From: Sphingopyxis sp. YF1
GTDB lineage: Bacteria; Pseudomonadota; Alphaproteobacteria; Sphingomonadales; Sphingomonadaceae
Assembly (NCBI RefSeq): GCF_022701295.1
Contig: NZ_CP033204.1
Span: 2,170,001 to 2,234,000, forward strand
Length of the DNA: 64,000 nt
Direction of reading: 5' to 3'
Of this stretch, positions 1 to 10,337 are shown piece after piece. Below the pieces are notes generated by a model. The model was given only the letters and a program-made list of their open reading frames with translations. It searched no databases and was not told where the DNA came from. Positions within the stretch are counted from its first letter, which is position 1. The number at the start of each line of letters is the position of its first letter. The position numbers and the translations under genes were made by a program.

Positions 1-450
1 ACCGCCGCCCCCGAATTCGCCGCCGCGCTGCCCGACGGCGGACGCCTGATGGGCCTCGACGTCGGCACCAAGACCATCGGCGTCGCCTTCTGCGATGTGA
101 ACTGGAGCTTCGCGACCCCCGACAAGACGCTCATCCGCAAGAAATTCTCGGTCGACCTCGAAGCCCTCAAAGCGCTCATCGCGCAGCATGGCATCATCGG
201 CCTCGTTGTCGGCCTGCCGCTCAACATGGACGGCACCGACAGCCCGCGCACCCAGTCGACGCGCGCCTTCGCGCGCAACCTCGCGCCACTCGGGCTGCCG
301 CTGCTGCTCTGGGACGAACGCTGGTCGACCGCCGCAGTCGAGCGCGCGATGATCGCCGCCGACGTCAGCCGCGCGAAACGCGCGGAACGCGTCGACAGCG
401 CCGCCGCCGCCTTCATCCTCCAGGGCGCGATTGACGCCATGACGCGCTGA
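1..450 (+). CDS. ruvX: Holliday junction resolvase-like nuclease RuvX/YqgF, 5' partial
   Basis: RuvX/YqgF is an RNase H-fold nuclease implicated in 16S rRNA 5'-end maturation and Holliday junction processing in the cytoplasm. The motif [10 protein letters not shown] carries the first catalytic aspartate, DERWST the glutamate, and the C-terminal [11 protein letters not shown] the last acidic residue. An ATG lies at 49, but the frame is open from base 1 and encodes PDGGRL just before it, as family members do, so the true start is probably upstream of the window. The visible part encodes 149 residues. The DUF1294 gene follows 12 bases downstream. The family assignment is firm; the start is unresolved. 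Confidence 0.9.
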   Translation, partial: TAAPEFAAALPDGGRLMGLDVGTKTIGVAFCDVNWSFATPDKTLIRKKFSVDLEALKALIAQHGIIGLVVGLPLNMDGTDSPRTQSTRAFARNLAPLGLPLLLWDERWSTAAVERAMIAADVSRAKRAERVDSAAAAFILQGAIDAMTR

Positions 451-462
451 CGGCCCGCGCGC

Positions 463-759
463 TTGACCGACTATATCCTCTACTGGCTCGCCGCCGCCAA
501 CGGCATCGGTTTCGGCCTGATGGTCGTCGACAAGCGCCGCGCCGAAGCCGGCGCGCGGCGCATCCCCGAATCGACGCTGCTCCGCTGGGCCTTTCTCGGC
601 GGCGCGCTCGGCACCGCCGCCGCCGCGCGCCTCGTCCGCCACAAGACGCGCAAACAGCCCTTCGCGATGTGGATGCTGGTCTGGCTCATATTGTGGACCT
701 TGCTGCTGGCGTTCTGGGCGCTCGGCCTTGTCGACCGACTGATCCTCCCTGTCGCGTAG
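463..759 (+). CDS. DUF1294 family small membrane protein
   Basis: This 98-residue protein matches the DUF1294 pattern: an N-terminal hydrophobic segment, then VVDKRRAE, the RIPESTLL block, the Gly-rich [12 protein letters not shown] stretch, RHKTRKQPF, and a strongly hydrophobic C-terminal helix. It is probably an inner-membrane protein with two or three helices. No biochemical function is established for the family. The start is TTG at 463; no ATG gives the conserved N-terminus. It lies 12 bases after ruvX, so the two are probably co-transcribed. Confidence 0.8.
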   Translation: MTDYILYWLAAANGIGFGLMVVDKRRAEAGARRIPESTLLRWAFLGGALGTAAAARLVRHKTRKQPFAMWMLVWLILWTLLLAFWALGLVDRLILPVA

Positions 760-761
760 CG

Positions 762-853
762 CGTGGTGGAGGGGCCGCGACGTCACGCTATTGGCCCCTC
801 CGTCAGCGCTTCGCGCTGCCACCTCCGCATTGCTTTGCAACAGGGAGGATCTC
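762..853. repeat. Intergenic inverted-repeat segment ahead of pyrB
   Basis: GGAGGGGCC at 768-776 pairs with GGCCCCTCC at 793-801. A second small hairpin, CAGCGC-TTC-GCGCTG, follows at 804-818, and then CCACCTCC and GGGAGGAT. It may terminate ruvX-DUF1294 transcription or be a dispersed intergenic repeat. From memory, similar sequence recurs between genes in sphingomonads, which I cannot confirm here. No gene is supported between 760 and 895. Confidence 0.45.
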
Positions 854-895
854 GACTTGCGATTTTCGCGGGCTCGGCATAGACGCTCGGCTTTA

Positions 896-1891
896 ATGAC
901 AGCCTCAACCATCCGACCCGCCAGCGACTATCCGCCCGGCGGCGATGCCTTTCGGCACCGCCACCTCACCGGCATCGCCCAGCTCACTCCGTGGGAGATC
1001 AGCTACGTTCTCGACGCCGCCGAAGAGTGGGTCGAAATGAACCGCAGCGGTGCCGCCAAGCATGACGACCGGCTCGCGGGGCTGACGATCATCAACGCCT
1101 TTTTCGAAAATTCGACGCGCACCCTGCTGTCGTTCGAAATCGCCGGAAAACGCCTCGGCGCCGACGTCGTCAACATGCACGCGGCGCAGTCGAGCGTGAA
1201 GAAGGGCGAAACGCTCATCGACACCGCGATGACGCTGAACGCGATGCGCGCCGACGCGATGGTGATCCGCCATGCCTCGTCGGGCGCGGTGCAACTGATC
1301 GCCGACAAGGTCGACTGCCCCGTGCTCAACGCCGGCGACGGCCGCCACGAACATCCGACGCAGGCGCTGCTCGACGCGCTCACCATCCGCCGCCGCCTCG
1401 GGCGCGTCGAGGGGCTGACGATCGCGATCTGCGGCGACGTCCTCCACAGCCGCGTCGCGCGCTCGAACATTCTCGCGCTCACCCTGCTCGGCAACGAGGT
1501 GCGCGTCGTCGCGCCGCGGACGCTCACCCCGCCCGCGATGGAGCGCCTGCATGTCACGACCTTCACCGACATGGACGAAGGCATCGCCGGCGCCGACGTC
1601 GTGATGATGCTCCGCCTCCAGAACGAGCGCATGGACGGCGCCTATCTCCCCAGCGCGCGCGAATATCACGCGCTCTACGGCCTCACCCCCAAACGCCTCG
1701 AAAAGGCGAAGCCCGACGCGATCGTGATGCACCCCGGCCCGATGAACCGCGGGGTCGAGATCGACAGCAGCGTCGCCGACGACCCGGCGCGCTCGACGAT
1801 CACCGAACAGGTCGAAATGGGGGTCGCGGTGCGCATGGCGTGCCTCGACATATTGACGCGCCGCAAGCGGGGAGTCGCGGGATGGAACTGA
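896..1891 (+). CDS. pyrB: Aspartate carbamoyltransferase catalytic subunit
   Basis: PyrB condenses carbamoyl phosphate with aspartate, the first committed step of pyrimidine synthesis. The carbamoyl-phosphate motif STRT is at residues 73-76 within [23 protein letters not shown] lies in the middle, and [11 protein letters not shown] near the C-terminus completes the aspartate site. The protein is 331 residues, normal for the class that pairs with a dihydroorotase-like subunit. The frame opens at 791, but ATG 896 gives the family's usual N-terminus. The 3' end overlaps pyrC' by 10 bases. No pyrI is present. Confidence 0.95.
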   Translation: MTASTIRPASDYPPGGDAFRHRHLTGIAQLTPWEISYVLDAAEEWVEMNRSGAAKHDDRLAGLTIINAFFENSTRTLLSFEIAGKRLGADVVNMHAAQSSVKKGETLIDTAMTLNAMRADAMVIRHASSGAVQLIADKVDCPVLNAGDGRHEHPTQALLDALTIRRRLGRVEGLTIAICGDVLHSRVARSNILALTLLGNEVRVVAPRTLTPPAMERLHVTTFTDMDEGIAGADVVMMLRLQNERMDGAYLPSAREYHALYGLTPKRLEKAKPDAIVMHPGPMNRGVEIDSSVADDPARSTITEQVEMGVAVRMACLDILTRRKRGVAGWN

Positions 1892-3096
1892 CCCCGCTCC
1901 TGATCGCCAACGCGCGCCTGCTCGGCGGCGATAGCGTCAGCCTGCTCGTCGAGGATGGCCGCATCGCCGCGCTCAACCCGTCGGACACGCCGATCGGTAC
2001 CGAAACCGTCGACGCGCACGGCCAGTGGCTCGCCCCCGGGATCATCGACCTCGGCGTCTTCGCGACCGACAAGCCCGCCTTTCATTTCGGCGGTATCACG
2101 CGCGCCGCGCTGATGCCCGACAGCGGCCCGCTCGACGGCGCCGGGCTCGTCGAGCGCGCCGCCAAGGGCGGCAAGCCCGACCTCTGGGTCCATCCGATTG
2201 CCGCCGCGACCAAGGGCCTCGCGGGCAAGGAACTCGCCGAGATCGGGTTGATGAAACAGGCCGGCGCGCGCGCCGTCGCCACCGGCCGTGCACGCATTGC
2301 CGACAGCGGCGTAATGCGCCGCGTGCTCGCCTACGCCGCCTCGCTCGGCCTCACCGTCATCGCGCATGCCGAGGACGAAGGGCTGACCGCGGGCGCGGTC
2401 GCGACCGACGGCGAGATGGCGACGCGCCTCGGCCTCGCCTCGGCCCCCGCGATCGCCGAGGCAATGGCGATCGCGCGCGACCTGATCCTCGTCCAGGAAA
2501 CCGGCGCACCGCTGCATTTTCGTCAGGTCACGACCGGATATGGCTTCGACCTGATCCGCGAAGCCAAGGCAAAGGGCCTCCCCGTCACCTGCGGCATCAC
2601 CCCCGCGCATCTCTTCCTCTCGGACACCGCGATCGGCGATTTCCGCACCTTCGCGCGCCTGTCGCCGCCGCTGCGCAGCGAGGACGACCGCCGCGCCTGC
2701 CTTGCCGCGATCGCCGATGGCACGATCGACGTGCTCGCCTCGGGCCACGACCCGCGCGGGCCCGAAGACAAGCGCCTACCCTTCGCCGAAGCTTTGCCGG
2801 GCATGGCGGGCGCCGAGACTTTGCTCGCGATGGGGCTCCAGCTCGTCCGCGACGGCCATGTCTCGCCCGCGCGGCTCTTCGACCTGCTCGCCGCCAACCC
2901 CGCGACGCTGCTCGGCCTCGATGCCGGCCGCCTCGAACCCGGCATGGAAGCCGACCTCATCCTGATCGACGAGGGCACCCCGTGGCAGGTCGATGCCAAG
3001 AAGATGGCGGCGTGGGCGGGCAACACCCCGTTCGACGGCATGCCGGTGCAGGGCCGCGCAACGATGCTCTGGAAGGGCGGCATCCGCATCCGCTAG
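1882..3096 (+). CDS. pyrX: Non-catalytic dihydroorotase homologue (PyrC'/PyrX)
   Basis: This 404-residue protein has the amidohydrolase fold of class I dihydroorotase but lacks the metal site. The usual Asp-x-His-x-His after PGII reads D56-L-G-V-F60, so both zinc-binding histidines are gone. The normally acidic catalytic position in the ATDHAPH region reads ASGHDPR. HAEDEG and [10 protein letters not shown] are kept. In Pseudomonas a similar inactive PyrC' is needed to assemble the PyrB holoenzyme; the 10-base overlap with pyrB suggests the same role here. A catalytic dihydroorotase should be encoded elsewhere. ATG 1882 is preferred over the open frame at 1840 because of its N-terminus. Confidence 0.88.
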   Translation: MELTPLLIANARLLGGDSVSLLVEDGRIAALNPSDTPIGTETVDAHGQWLAPGIIDLGVFATDKPAFHFGGITRAALMPDSGPLDGAGLVERAAKGGKPDLWVHPIAAATKGLAGKELAEIGLMKQAGARAVATGRARIADSGVMRRVLAYAASLGLTVIAHAEDEGLTAGAVATDGEMATRLGLASAPAIAEAMAIARDLILVQETGAPLHFRQVTTGYGFDLIREAKAKGLPVTCGITPAHLFLSDTAIGDFRTFARLSPPLRSEDDRRACLAAIADGTIDVLASGHDPRGPEDKRLPFAEALPGMAGAETLLAMGLQLVRDGHVSPARLFDLLAANPATLLGLDAGRLEPGMEADLILIDEGTPWQVDAKKMAAWAGNTPFDGMPVQGRATMLWKGGIRIR

Positions 3097-3218
3097 CCCC
3101 CGCCCTTTCCGCGGCCCGGCTTCAGAAATTCTTCAGAAGTCCGTCAAGACCCCCGCGATCCGCCCGCCTAGGCCGAACCCCGCCCATCGGGTTTGGGTTT
3201 CTTTGAGTGGAGGGTCGG

Positions 3219-4064
3219 ATGCAATTGAACACGGGCACGGGACTTTGGGCGGCGGCGATGCTGCTGCTCGCGGGATGCGGCGGCGGCGGCGACGCCGGCG
3301 ATCGGGCAAAGGACAAGGGCGGCGCGACGACCGACGCGGCACCCGCCGCGTCGACCTCATCGGCCTGCCCCAAGGCACCCGCCGGCGCGCCCACCATCCA
3401 GGGCGTCGCGATCGGGATGACCGGGGCCGAGGCGATCGCCGCGCTCAAATGCGCCGACGCCGGCTACCGCGCCGACTATGCCCCGCGCAGCGGCACCGGC
3501 GTGCCCTGGCTGCCCGACGGCACCTATATGCGCCTCAGCATCGTCGGCGGCCGTTCGGACGACAAGTCGCAGGACAAGGTCAGCGTCGAGATCTACGGGC
3601 TGAAGGGCGAGGAGCGCGTCATCGGCGTGTATCGCGAGATCTTCTTCTATGCCGGCGGCCAGCCGCTGATCGACAAGACGAAGGAGCAACTCGTCGCCAA
3701 ATATGGCGCGCTCGAACCGATCGCGCCGCCCAACATGGGAAGCGGCCTCGCCGAAGAGATCGGCATCGCGCGCGACAGCGCCGGTGCGCCGTTGCCGCGA
3801 ACGAGCGACGGCATGATGCAGAACCGCTGCTGGGGCGGCGACGGCTATGCGGCGCGCGATGCGCAATGCGGATCGAGCATCTTTGCGCGGATCGGCATCG
3901 ATTCGGGCAACCCGCAGCTGGTGTCGAACATGCGGCTGAGCCTCGACAACGGCAGCTATGCGGCAAAGGTCATGCAGGAAACCGACGCCAGGATCGCGGC
4001 GACGCAGCAACAGGCGAAAAATGCCGACACCGCGGCGGCGGCCGACCGGACGCCGTCGTTCTAG
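3219..4064 (+). CDS. Putative lipoprotein of unknown function
   Basis: I do not recognise a characterised family for this 281-residue protein. The N-terminus is a lipoprotein signal: a hydrophobic stretch ending in the lipobox LLAGC, followed by a Gly/Asp/Lys-rich linker. The body contains paired cysteines (SACPKAP, LKCADAGY, NRCWGGDGY, DAQCGSS) that could form disulphides, so it probably acts in the periplasm or on the outer membrane. ATG 3219 is chosen because GGAGGG lies 6 bases upstream; an in-frame GTG at 3207 is less likely. The stop codon TAG falls inside the left arm of the inverted repeat at 4061. Confidence 0.75.
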   Translation: MQLNTGTGLWAAAMLLLAGCGGGGDAGDRAKDKGGATTDAAPAASTSSACPKAPAGAPTIQGVAIGMTGAEAIAALKCADAGYRADYAPRSGTGVPWLPDGTYMRLSIVGGRSDDKSQDKVSVEIYGLKGEERVIGVYREIFFYAGGQPLIDKTKEQLVAKYGALEPIAPPNMGSGLAEEIGIARDSAGAPLPRTSDGMMQNRCWGGDGYAARDAQCGSSIFARIGIDSGNPQLVSNMRLSLDNGSYAAKVMQETDARIAATQQQAKNADTAAAADRTPSF

Positions 4065-4208
4065 GGCCGATCGACATTCAGGAGATGGCGAGTCGAAAAT
4101 GGTGGTTTTCCGTGACCCGGAGCGCAGCGTGCTCATGGCACGTGAGCACCGGAAGCGCGGAAGGCCGCCATTTGCAGGCCACCAGAACGGAATGTCGATC
4201 GGCCCTAG
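4061..4208. repeat. 148-bp inverted-repeat element (MITE-like or bidirectional terminator)
   Basis: CTAGGGCCGATCGACATTC at 4061-4079 is perfectly repeated in inverse orientation at 4190-4208. Inside, AAATGGTGGTTTTCCG pairs imperfectly with CGGAAGGCCGCCATTT, and GTGCTCA/TGAGCAC forms a central hairpin, so the whole element folds back on itself. Each tip includes a CTAG that supplies the TAG stop of the adjacent convergent gene (lipoprotein on +, serB on -). It encodes no protein. It could be a miniature mobile element, a structured bidirectional terminator, or both. Confidence 0.75.
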
Positions 4209-5089
4209 CCCATCACCCACGACCGCCGCGGATAGCCCTGCGCCCACAGCAGCGCGGTCAGGTCGTGGTGCCGGATCGCGGCGTCGGCCGCCTCGGCGCA
4301 CGCCGGGTGCGGGTGGTAACCGATCCCCAGCCCCGCGGCGGTGATCATCGGAATGTCGTTCGCGCCGTCGCCGACCGCCAGCGTCTCGGCCAGCGGCAGC
4401 CCGTGCGCGGCGGCCTCGGCGCGCAGCGTGTCGAGCTTCGCGGCGCTGTCGACGACCGGTTCGAGCACGCGCCCCGACAACTGGCCGCCCGCAATCTCCA
4501 GATGGTTGGCGACGACCTTGTCGAAACCGACCGCCTCGCCCACCGGCCCCGCAAAGGCGGTGAAGCCGCCCGAAATCAGCACCGCATGCGCGCCGTGCGC
4601 CTTCATCGTCTGCACCAGCGTGCGCGCCCCGCGCGTCAGCTTCACCCGCTCCATCCGGCATTCGGCTAGCACGCTTTCGGCGAGCCCCGCGAGCAGCCCG
4701 ACGCGCTCGAACAGCGCGGCGCGGAAATCGAGTTCGCCGCGCATCGCGCGCTCGGTGATCGCCGCGATCTGCGGCTTGATCCCGGCATAATCGGCCAGTT
4801 CATCGATGCATTCGACGGTGATCATCGTCGAATCCATGTCGGCGATGATCAGCTTCTTGGCGCGGTCGCCCAGCGGCTGGACGACGACGTCGAGCGCGCC
4901 ATGATCCATCTTCGCCAGTTCGGCGCGCGCGCTGACCAGGCTACCCTGGAACATGATGTCGGCGGCGTCATGCTCGTCGAGCCAGTGCGGCGCGCCGACG
5001 TCGTGCCCCGTCGCGTCGAGCCGGTCGATCGCTTCGCGAACCACCTCGTCGGTCAGCTTTCCGGCTGCTATCAGCGTCGCGACGAACAT
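4205..5089 (-). CDS. serB: Phosphoserine phosphatase
   Basis: SerB dephosphorylates phosphoserine in the last step of serine synthesis. This 294-residue HAD-family enzyme has the nucleophile motif D84-M-D-S-T88, the phosphate-binding SGG in [10 protein letters not shown], and the metal-binding [10 protein letters not shown]. The roughly 80-residue N-terminal extension fits a degenerate ACT-like domain. Start 5089 is preceded by AAGGAGAA; the open frame from 5218 is antisense to miaA and rejected. The start codon shares CATG with miaA. The stop lies in the inverted repeat at 4190-4208. Confidence 0.95.
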   Translation of the reverse strand: MFVATLIAAGKLTDEVVREAIDRLDATGHDVGAPHWLDEHDAADIMFQGSLVSARAELAKMDHGALDVVVQPLGDRAKKLIIADMDSTMITVECIDELADYAGIKPQIAAITERAMRGELDFRAALFERVGLLAGLAESVLAECRMERVKLTRGARTLVQTMKAHGAHAVLISGGFTAFAGPVGEAVGFDKVVANHLEIAGGQLSGRVLEPVVDSAAKLDTLRAEAAAHGLPLAETLAVGDGANDIPMITAAGLGIGYHPHPACAEAADAAIRHHDLTALLWAQGYPRRSWVMG

Positions 5090-5090
5090 G
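5087..5090. promoter_or_regulatory. Shared CATG: overlapping divergent start codons of serB and miaA
   Basis: The palindrome CATG provides ATG for miaA (5088-5090, + strand) and ATG for serB (5089-5087, - strand). No intergenic space remains, so each gene's promoter and ribosome-binding region must lie inside the other's coding sequence. The serB Shine-Dalgarno AAGGAGAA falls within codons 3-6 of miaA; miaA has no obvious Shine-Dalgarno. Confidence 0.75.
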
Positions 5091-6050
5091 GCCCATTCTC
5101 CTTTTCTCGACGCCCGGCGGCCGCCGGTGGCGCTTATTGCCGGACCGACCGCGAGCGGCAAGAGCGCATTGGCGGTCGCGCTCGCAAAGAGCATCGGCCA
5201 GGATGTCATCGTCGTCAACGCCGACGCGAGCCAGGTCTATGCCGACCTCGCCATCCTCTCGGCCCGCCCGACCGCGGAGGAAATGCAGGGCGTGCCGCAC
5301 CATCTCTTCGGTCATGTCGACGCCGCCGACGCCTGCAACGCCGCGCGCTGGTCCGATGCGGCGCGCGACCTGATCGGGCACGCGCACGCCGCGGGACAGC
5401 TTCCCATCCTCGTCGGCGGCACCGGCCTCTATCTGCGCACGCTGCTGTTCGGCATCGCGCCCGTCCCCGACATCGACCCGGCGATCCGCGAGGCCGTGCG
5501 CGCGCTGCCCGTCGCCGACGCGCACGCCGCGCTCGCGCTCGCCGATCCCGCCGCCGCGGCGCGTCTCGCCCCCGCCGACACCACCCGCGTCGCGCGCGCG
5601 CTCGAGGTCGTCCGCGCCACCGGCCGCACCCTCGCCGCATGGCAGGAGGCGCGCGAAGGCGGCATCGCCGACCGCATCGCCCTCGCGCCGATGATCCTGC
5701 TGCCGCCGCGCGACTGGCTCCGCGCGCGCTGCGACCGCCGGCTCGAAGCGATGTTCGACGGCGGCGCGATCGCCGAGGTCGAGGCACTGCTCGCGCGCGA
5801 TCTCGACCCCGACCTTCCCGCCATGCGCGCGATCGGGGTGCCGCAGATCGCGGCGCTGCTGCGCGGCGATCTGTCGCGCGACGCCGCGCTCGAACAGGCG
5901 CAGGCCGCAACGCGCCAATATGCCAAGCGCCAATATACGTGGTTCCGCCACCAGCCGCCTGCGGGCTGGCCACGCCACGACGAGTCATTATCCATCGATT
6001 CAATTGACCAATTAGCAATAAAATTACGCGATACGCTGTTGACAAGATAG
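5088..6050 (+). CDS. miaA: tRNA dimethylallyltransferase
   Basis: MiaA transfers a dimethylallyl group to N6 of A37 in tRNAs reading UNN codons. This 320-residue protein has the P-loop GPTASGKS at residues 19-26, DASQVYADL for substrate binding, [12 protein letters not shown], and the C-terminal [10 protein letters not shown] tRNA-binding motif. Start 5088 overlaps the serB start. An in-frame GTG at 5127 lies just before the P-loop and would be an unusually short alternative. The ilvB promoter overlaps the last codons. Confidence 0.94.
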   Translation: MAHSPFLDARRPPVALIAGPTASGKSALAVALAKSIGQDVIVVNADASQVYADLAILSARPTAEEMQGVPHHLFGHVDAADACNAARWSDAARDLIGHAHAAGQLPILVGGTGLYLRTLLFGIAPVPDIDPAIREAVRALPVADAHAALALADPAAAARLAPADTTRVARALEVVRATGRTLAAWQEAREGGIADRIALAPMILLPPRDWLRARCDRRLEAMFDGGAIAEVEALLARDLDPDLPAMRAIGVPQIAALLRGDLSRDAALEQAQAATRQYAKRQYTWFRHQPPAGWPRHDESLSIDSIDQLAIKLRDTLLTR

Positions 6051-6067
6051 AATCATGCACCTATTGC
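6039..6067 (+). promoter_or_regulatory. Putative sigma-70 promoter of ilvB
   Basis: TTGACA at 6039-6044 is followed after exactly 17 bases by TATTGC at 6062-6067. The -35 hexamer is a perfect consensus and overlaps the end of miaA. Transcription would begin near 6074, about 64 bases ahead of the ilvB start. No leader peptide or attenuator is apparent in that short leader. Confidence 0.55.
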
Positions 6068-6137
6068 CCGCAGCCCTGTTGCAGCGCACAAGCGCCCCCG
6101 CTTGCGCGCCTGCAAGGATCGAGGAAGGAGTAAAATC

Positions 6138-7892
6138 GTGACGGAAATGAGCGGTGCCGACATGGTGGTTCAGGCGCTGGTCGACCTCGGGGTCGATACA
6201 GTGTTCGGCTATCCGGGCGGCGCAGTCCTTCCGATCTACGACGCGCTCTTCAACCACCCGACGATCAAGCATGTCCTCGTGCGCCACGAACAGGCGGCGA
6301 CCCACGCGGCAGAGGGCTATGCGCGCTCGACGGGCAAGCCCGGCGTCGTGCTCGTCACCTCGGGCCCAGGCGCGACCAATGCCGTCACCGGCATCACCGA
6401 CGCGCTGCTCGATTCGATCCCGATGATCGTGCTCACCGGCCAGGTCCCGACGACGCTGATCGGCACCGACGCCTTCCAGGAATGCGACACCGTCGGCATC
6501 ACCCGCCACTGCACCAAGCATAATTATCTGGTGATGGACCCCGACCGCCTCGGCGCAATCATGCACGAGGCCTTCTACATCGCCACCCACGGCCGCCCCG
6601 GCCCGGTGGTCATCGACATCCCGAAAAATGTGCAGGTCGCCACGGGCACCTATCGCGTGCCCGCGATGATCGACCACCAGAGCTATCGTCCGCAGGTCGA
6701 ACCCGACGCCGACGCGATCGGCCAGGCCATCGACATGATCGCCGCCGCCGAACGCCCGGTCTTCTACACCGGCGGCGGGGTGATCAACGCCGGCCCCGAC
6801 GCCAGCGCCGCCTTGCGCCAGCTCGTGTCGCTCACCGGCGCGCCGATCACCTCGACCCTCATGGGGCTCGGCGCCTTCCCGTCGGACGATCCCAAATGGC
6901 TCGGCATGCTCGGCATGCACGGCACCTATGAATCGAACATGGCGATGAACCGTGCCGACCTGATCATCGCGGTCGGCGCGCGCTTCGACGACCGCGTCAC
7001 CGGCCGCCTCGACGCCTTCTCGCCCGATTCGAAGAAGATCCACATCGACATCGACCGTTCGTCGATCAACAAGATCGTCCCCGTCGACCTCGCGATCGTC
7101 GGCGATGCCGGCCGCGCGCTCGACGCGCTGATCGCGGCGTGGCAGGACAAGAACCACAAGGCGCGCGACTATGGCGAATGGTGGCGCCGCATCGACGGCT
7201 GGCGCGCCACGCGCTGCCTCGACTTCCCCGAAAAGAAGGAAGCCGGCGCCGAAATCATGCCGCAGCGCGCGGTGCGCGCGCTGTTCGACGCGACGCGCGG
7301 GCGCGACCCGATCATCACCACCGAGGTCGGCCAGCACCAGATGTGGGCGGCGCAGCATTTCGGCTTCTCGGCGCCCAACCGCTGGCTCACCTCGGGCGGG
7401 CTCGGCACGATGGGCTACGGCTTTCCCGCCGCGGTCGGCGCACAGATCGCCAACCCGAACCGCCTCGTCATCTGCATCGCGGGCGAAGCCTCGCTCCAGA
7501 TGAACATCCAGGAAATGGGCACGGTCAGCCAGTACCGCCTGCCGGTGAAGATCTTCATCCTCAACAATGAATGGATGGGGATGGTCCGCCAGTGGCAGGA
7601 GCTGACCTACGAAAGCCGCTATTCGAACAGCTATTCGGACAGCCTGCCCGATTTCGTGAAGCTCGCCGACGCCTATGGCTGGACCGGGCTGCGCATCGAC
7701 ACGCTGGGCGAGCTCGAGGACGGCATCCGCACGATGATCGAGACCCCGGGTCCGGTGATCGTCGACTGCCGCGTCGCAAAACTCGCCAACTGCTTCCCGA
7801 TGATCCCGTCGGGCGCGGCGCACACCGACATGATCCTCCAGCCGAGCGACGTCACCGGCACGATGGACGACGAAGCCAAGGCACTGGTGTAA
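6138..7892 (+). CDS. ilvB: Acetolactate synthase large (catalytic) subunit
   Basis: IlvB makes acetolactate and acetohydroxybutyrate from pyruvate using thiamine diphosphate, opening branched-chain amino acid synthesis. The 584-residue protein has the FGYPGGAVLP N-terminal block with RHEQAATHAAEGYAR, a central FAD-binding domain, and the C-terminal ThDP motif. The start is GTG 6138, placed 7 bases after AAGGAG; ATG 6147 is an alternative. The ThDP/Mg motif reads GEAS (G449-E450) where GDG or GDAS is usual, a conservative Asp-to-Glu change. ilvN follows after 4 bases, consistent with an operon. Confidence 0.95.
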   Translation: MTEMSGADMVVQALVDLGVDTVFGYPGGAVLPIYDALFNHPTIKHVLVRHEQAATHAAEGYARSTGKPGVVLVTSGPGATNAVTGITDALLDSIPMIVLTGQVPTTLIGTDAFQECDTVGITRHCTKHNYLVMDPDRLGAIMHEAFYIATHGRPGPVVIDIPKNVQVATGTYRVPAMIDHQSYRPQVEPDADAIGQAIDMIAAAERPVFYTGGGVINAGPDASAALRQLVSLTGAPITSTLMGLGAFPSDDPKWLGMLGMHGTYESNMAMNRADLIIAVGARFDDRVTGRLDAFSPDSKKIHIDIDRSSINKIVPVDLAIVGDAGRALDALIAAWQDKNHKARDYGEWWRRIDGWRATRCLDFPEKKEAGAEIMPQRAVRALFDATRGRDPIITTEVGQHQMWAAQHFGFSAPNRWLTSGGLGTMGYGFPAAVGAQIANPNRLVICIAGEASLQMNIQEMGTVSQYRLPVKIFILNNEWMGMVRQWQELTYESRYSNSYSDSLPDFVKLADAYGWTGLRIDTLGELEDGIRTMIETPGPVIVDCRVAKLANCFPMIPSGAAHTDMILQPSDVTGTMDDEAKALV

Positions 7893-7896
7893 ATCC

Positions 7897-8412
7897 ATGA
7901 AAATCCAAACCGAAACGGGCGAGCGCCACGTGCTCGCCGTCACCGTCGACAACGAGGCCGGGGTGCTCGCCAAGATCACCGGGCTGTTCACCGCGCGCGG
8001 CTATAATATCGAAAGCCTGACGGTCGCCGACATCACCGCCGACCATGCGCTGTCGCGGATCACCATCGTGACCTCGGGACCGCCGCCGGTCATCGACCAG
8101 ATCATCGCGCAGCTCGACCGCCTCGTTCCGGTGCACAAGGTCACCGACCTCACCGACCAGGGCGCGCACGTCGAGCGCGAGATCGCGCTGGTCAAGGTCG
8201 CGGGGACCGGCGAAAAGCGCATCGAGGCGCTGCGCCTCGCCGACGTGTTTCGCGCCAAGGTGGTCGACACCACGCTCACCAGCTTCATCTTCGAAATCAC
8301 CGGGAACAGCGACAAGGTCGACCGCTTCATCGCGCTGATGCGCGAATGCGGGCTGGTCGAGGTCGGCCGCACCGGCGTCGTCGCCATCGGCCGCGGGCCG
8401 GAGGCGCTCTGA
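7897..8412 (+). CDS. ilvN: Acetolactate synthase small (regulatory) subunit
   Basis: IlvN binds valine and activates IlvB. The 171-residue protein opens with an ACT domain (HVLAVTVDNEAGVLAKITGL) and has the C-terminal ACT-like half typical of the long IlvH/IlvN type (IEALRLADVFRAKVVD). It starts 4 bases after ilvB, indicating one transcript and stoichiometric translation. A REP-like inverted repeat and then ilvC follow. Confidence 0.94.
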   Translation: MKIQTETGERHVLAVTVDNEAGVLAKITGLFTARGYNIESLTVADITADHALSRITIVTSGPPPVIDQIIAQLDRLVPVHKVTDLTDQGAHVEREIALVKVAGTGEKRIEALRLADVFRAKVVDTTLTSFIFEITGNSDKVDRFIALMRECGLVEVGRTGVVAIGRGPEAL

Positions 8413-8417
8413 GTCAC

Positions 8418-9550
<1,133 letters not shown>

Positions 9551-9564
9551 CGGCCCCGACAGGC

Positions 9565-9642
9565 CGGCACCCCGGCGAAAGCCGGGGTCTCGCCGCCTCG
9601 TTCTATCGCGAGGATGAGATCCCGGCCTTCGCCGGGATGACG
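9565..9642. repeat. REP-like inverted repeat downstream of ilvC
   Basis: The arms ACCCCGGCGAAAGCCGGGGT (left) and GATCCCGGCCTTCGCCGGGA (right) face each other across about 24 bases and belong to the same family as the repeat at 8418. A terminator role for ilvC is plausible. The rest of the gap to 9711 holds no supported gene. Confidence 0.65.
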
Positions 9643-9711
9643 AATTGAGGATTCCATATGGGCCGGCGGCAACGCCTTCCCCATCGGTCGGCGAAGCGCT
9701 AGGACCGGGCC

Positions 9712-10302
9712 ATGTCGTCCGACCTTCCCTTCGCCTGCGAATGCGGCGCCGTTTCGGGAACGCTGCGCATCGGCGCGGAGGGCGATCACCTCATATGCCA
9801 TTGCTCCGATTGCCAGCATCTCGTCGATTATCTCGGCCACCCGCAGCTGCTCGACGCGCACGGCGGCACCGCGCTCTACCAGACGCGGTGCGCGCGCATG
9901 CGGCTCGACACCGGGCGCGACCGGCTCGCCTGCGTCCATCTGACCGACAAGCCGACGCTGCGCTGGTACGCCGCCTGCTGCCGAATGCCGCTGTTCAACA
10001 CCGTCGCGACCGGGCGGCTTCCCTTCATCACGGTCCAGCTCGGCGCCTGCGATCCCGCGGCGCGCGACCGGCTGCTCGGCCCGCCGCGCGGGCATCTCTT
10101 CACGCAGGACGGCACCGGCGACACCAGCGGCCTGCCCCGAATGAGCATGGTCACGCTGATGCGGCGCTTCTTCGCGCGGGCGATCCGCGACATTGTTTCG
10201 GGCGACCGTCGCCGCGCGGCGCTCTTCGACCCCGCGACGCTCGAACCGGTCGCGACCCCGTACCGGCTGACCGCCGAAGAACGGCAGGCCCTGCGGCCCT
10301 GA
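9712..10302 (+). CDS. DUF6151/GFA-like zinc-binding protein of unknown function
   Basis: This 196-residue protein begins with CECGAVSG and then has CHCSDC about 20 residues later, the Cys pattern of the glutathione-dependent formaldehyde-activating (GFA) and DUF6151 group, with AACCRMP in the middle completing a likely zinc site. The name describes a fold; no enzymatic activity is demonstrated for this branch. It stands alone between REP-like repeats, downstream of ilvC and upstream of bioF. Confidence 0.65.
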   Translation: MSSDLPFACECGAVSGTLRIGAEGDHLICHCSDCQHLVDYLGHPQLLDAHGGTALYQTRCARMRLDTGRDRLACVHLTDKPTLRWYAACCRMPLFNTVATGRLPFITVQLGACDPAARDRLLGPPRGHLFTQDGTGDTSGLPRMSMVTLMRRFFARAIRDIVSGDRRRAALFDPATLEPVATPYRLTAEERQALRP

Positions 10303-10314
10303 ACCTCGCCAGGC

Positions 10315-10337
10315 GACCCCGGCGCAAGCCGGGGAAA
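10315..10337. repeat. Single REP-like hairpin
   Basis: CCCCGGC-GCAA-GCCGGGG is a solitary arm of the REP-like family, 12 bases after the DUF6151 gene. It can form a stable hairpin and may act as a terminator. Confidence 0.5.
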
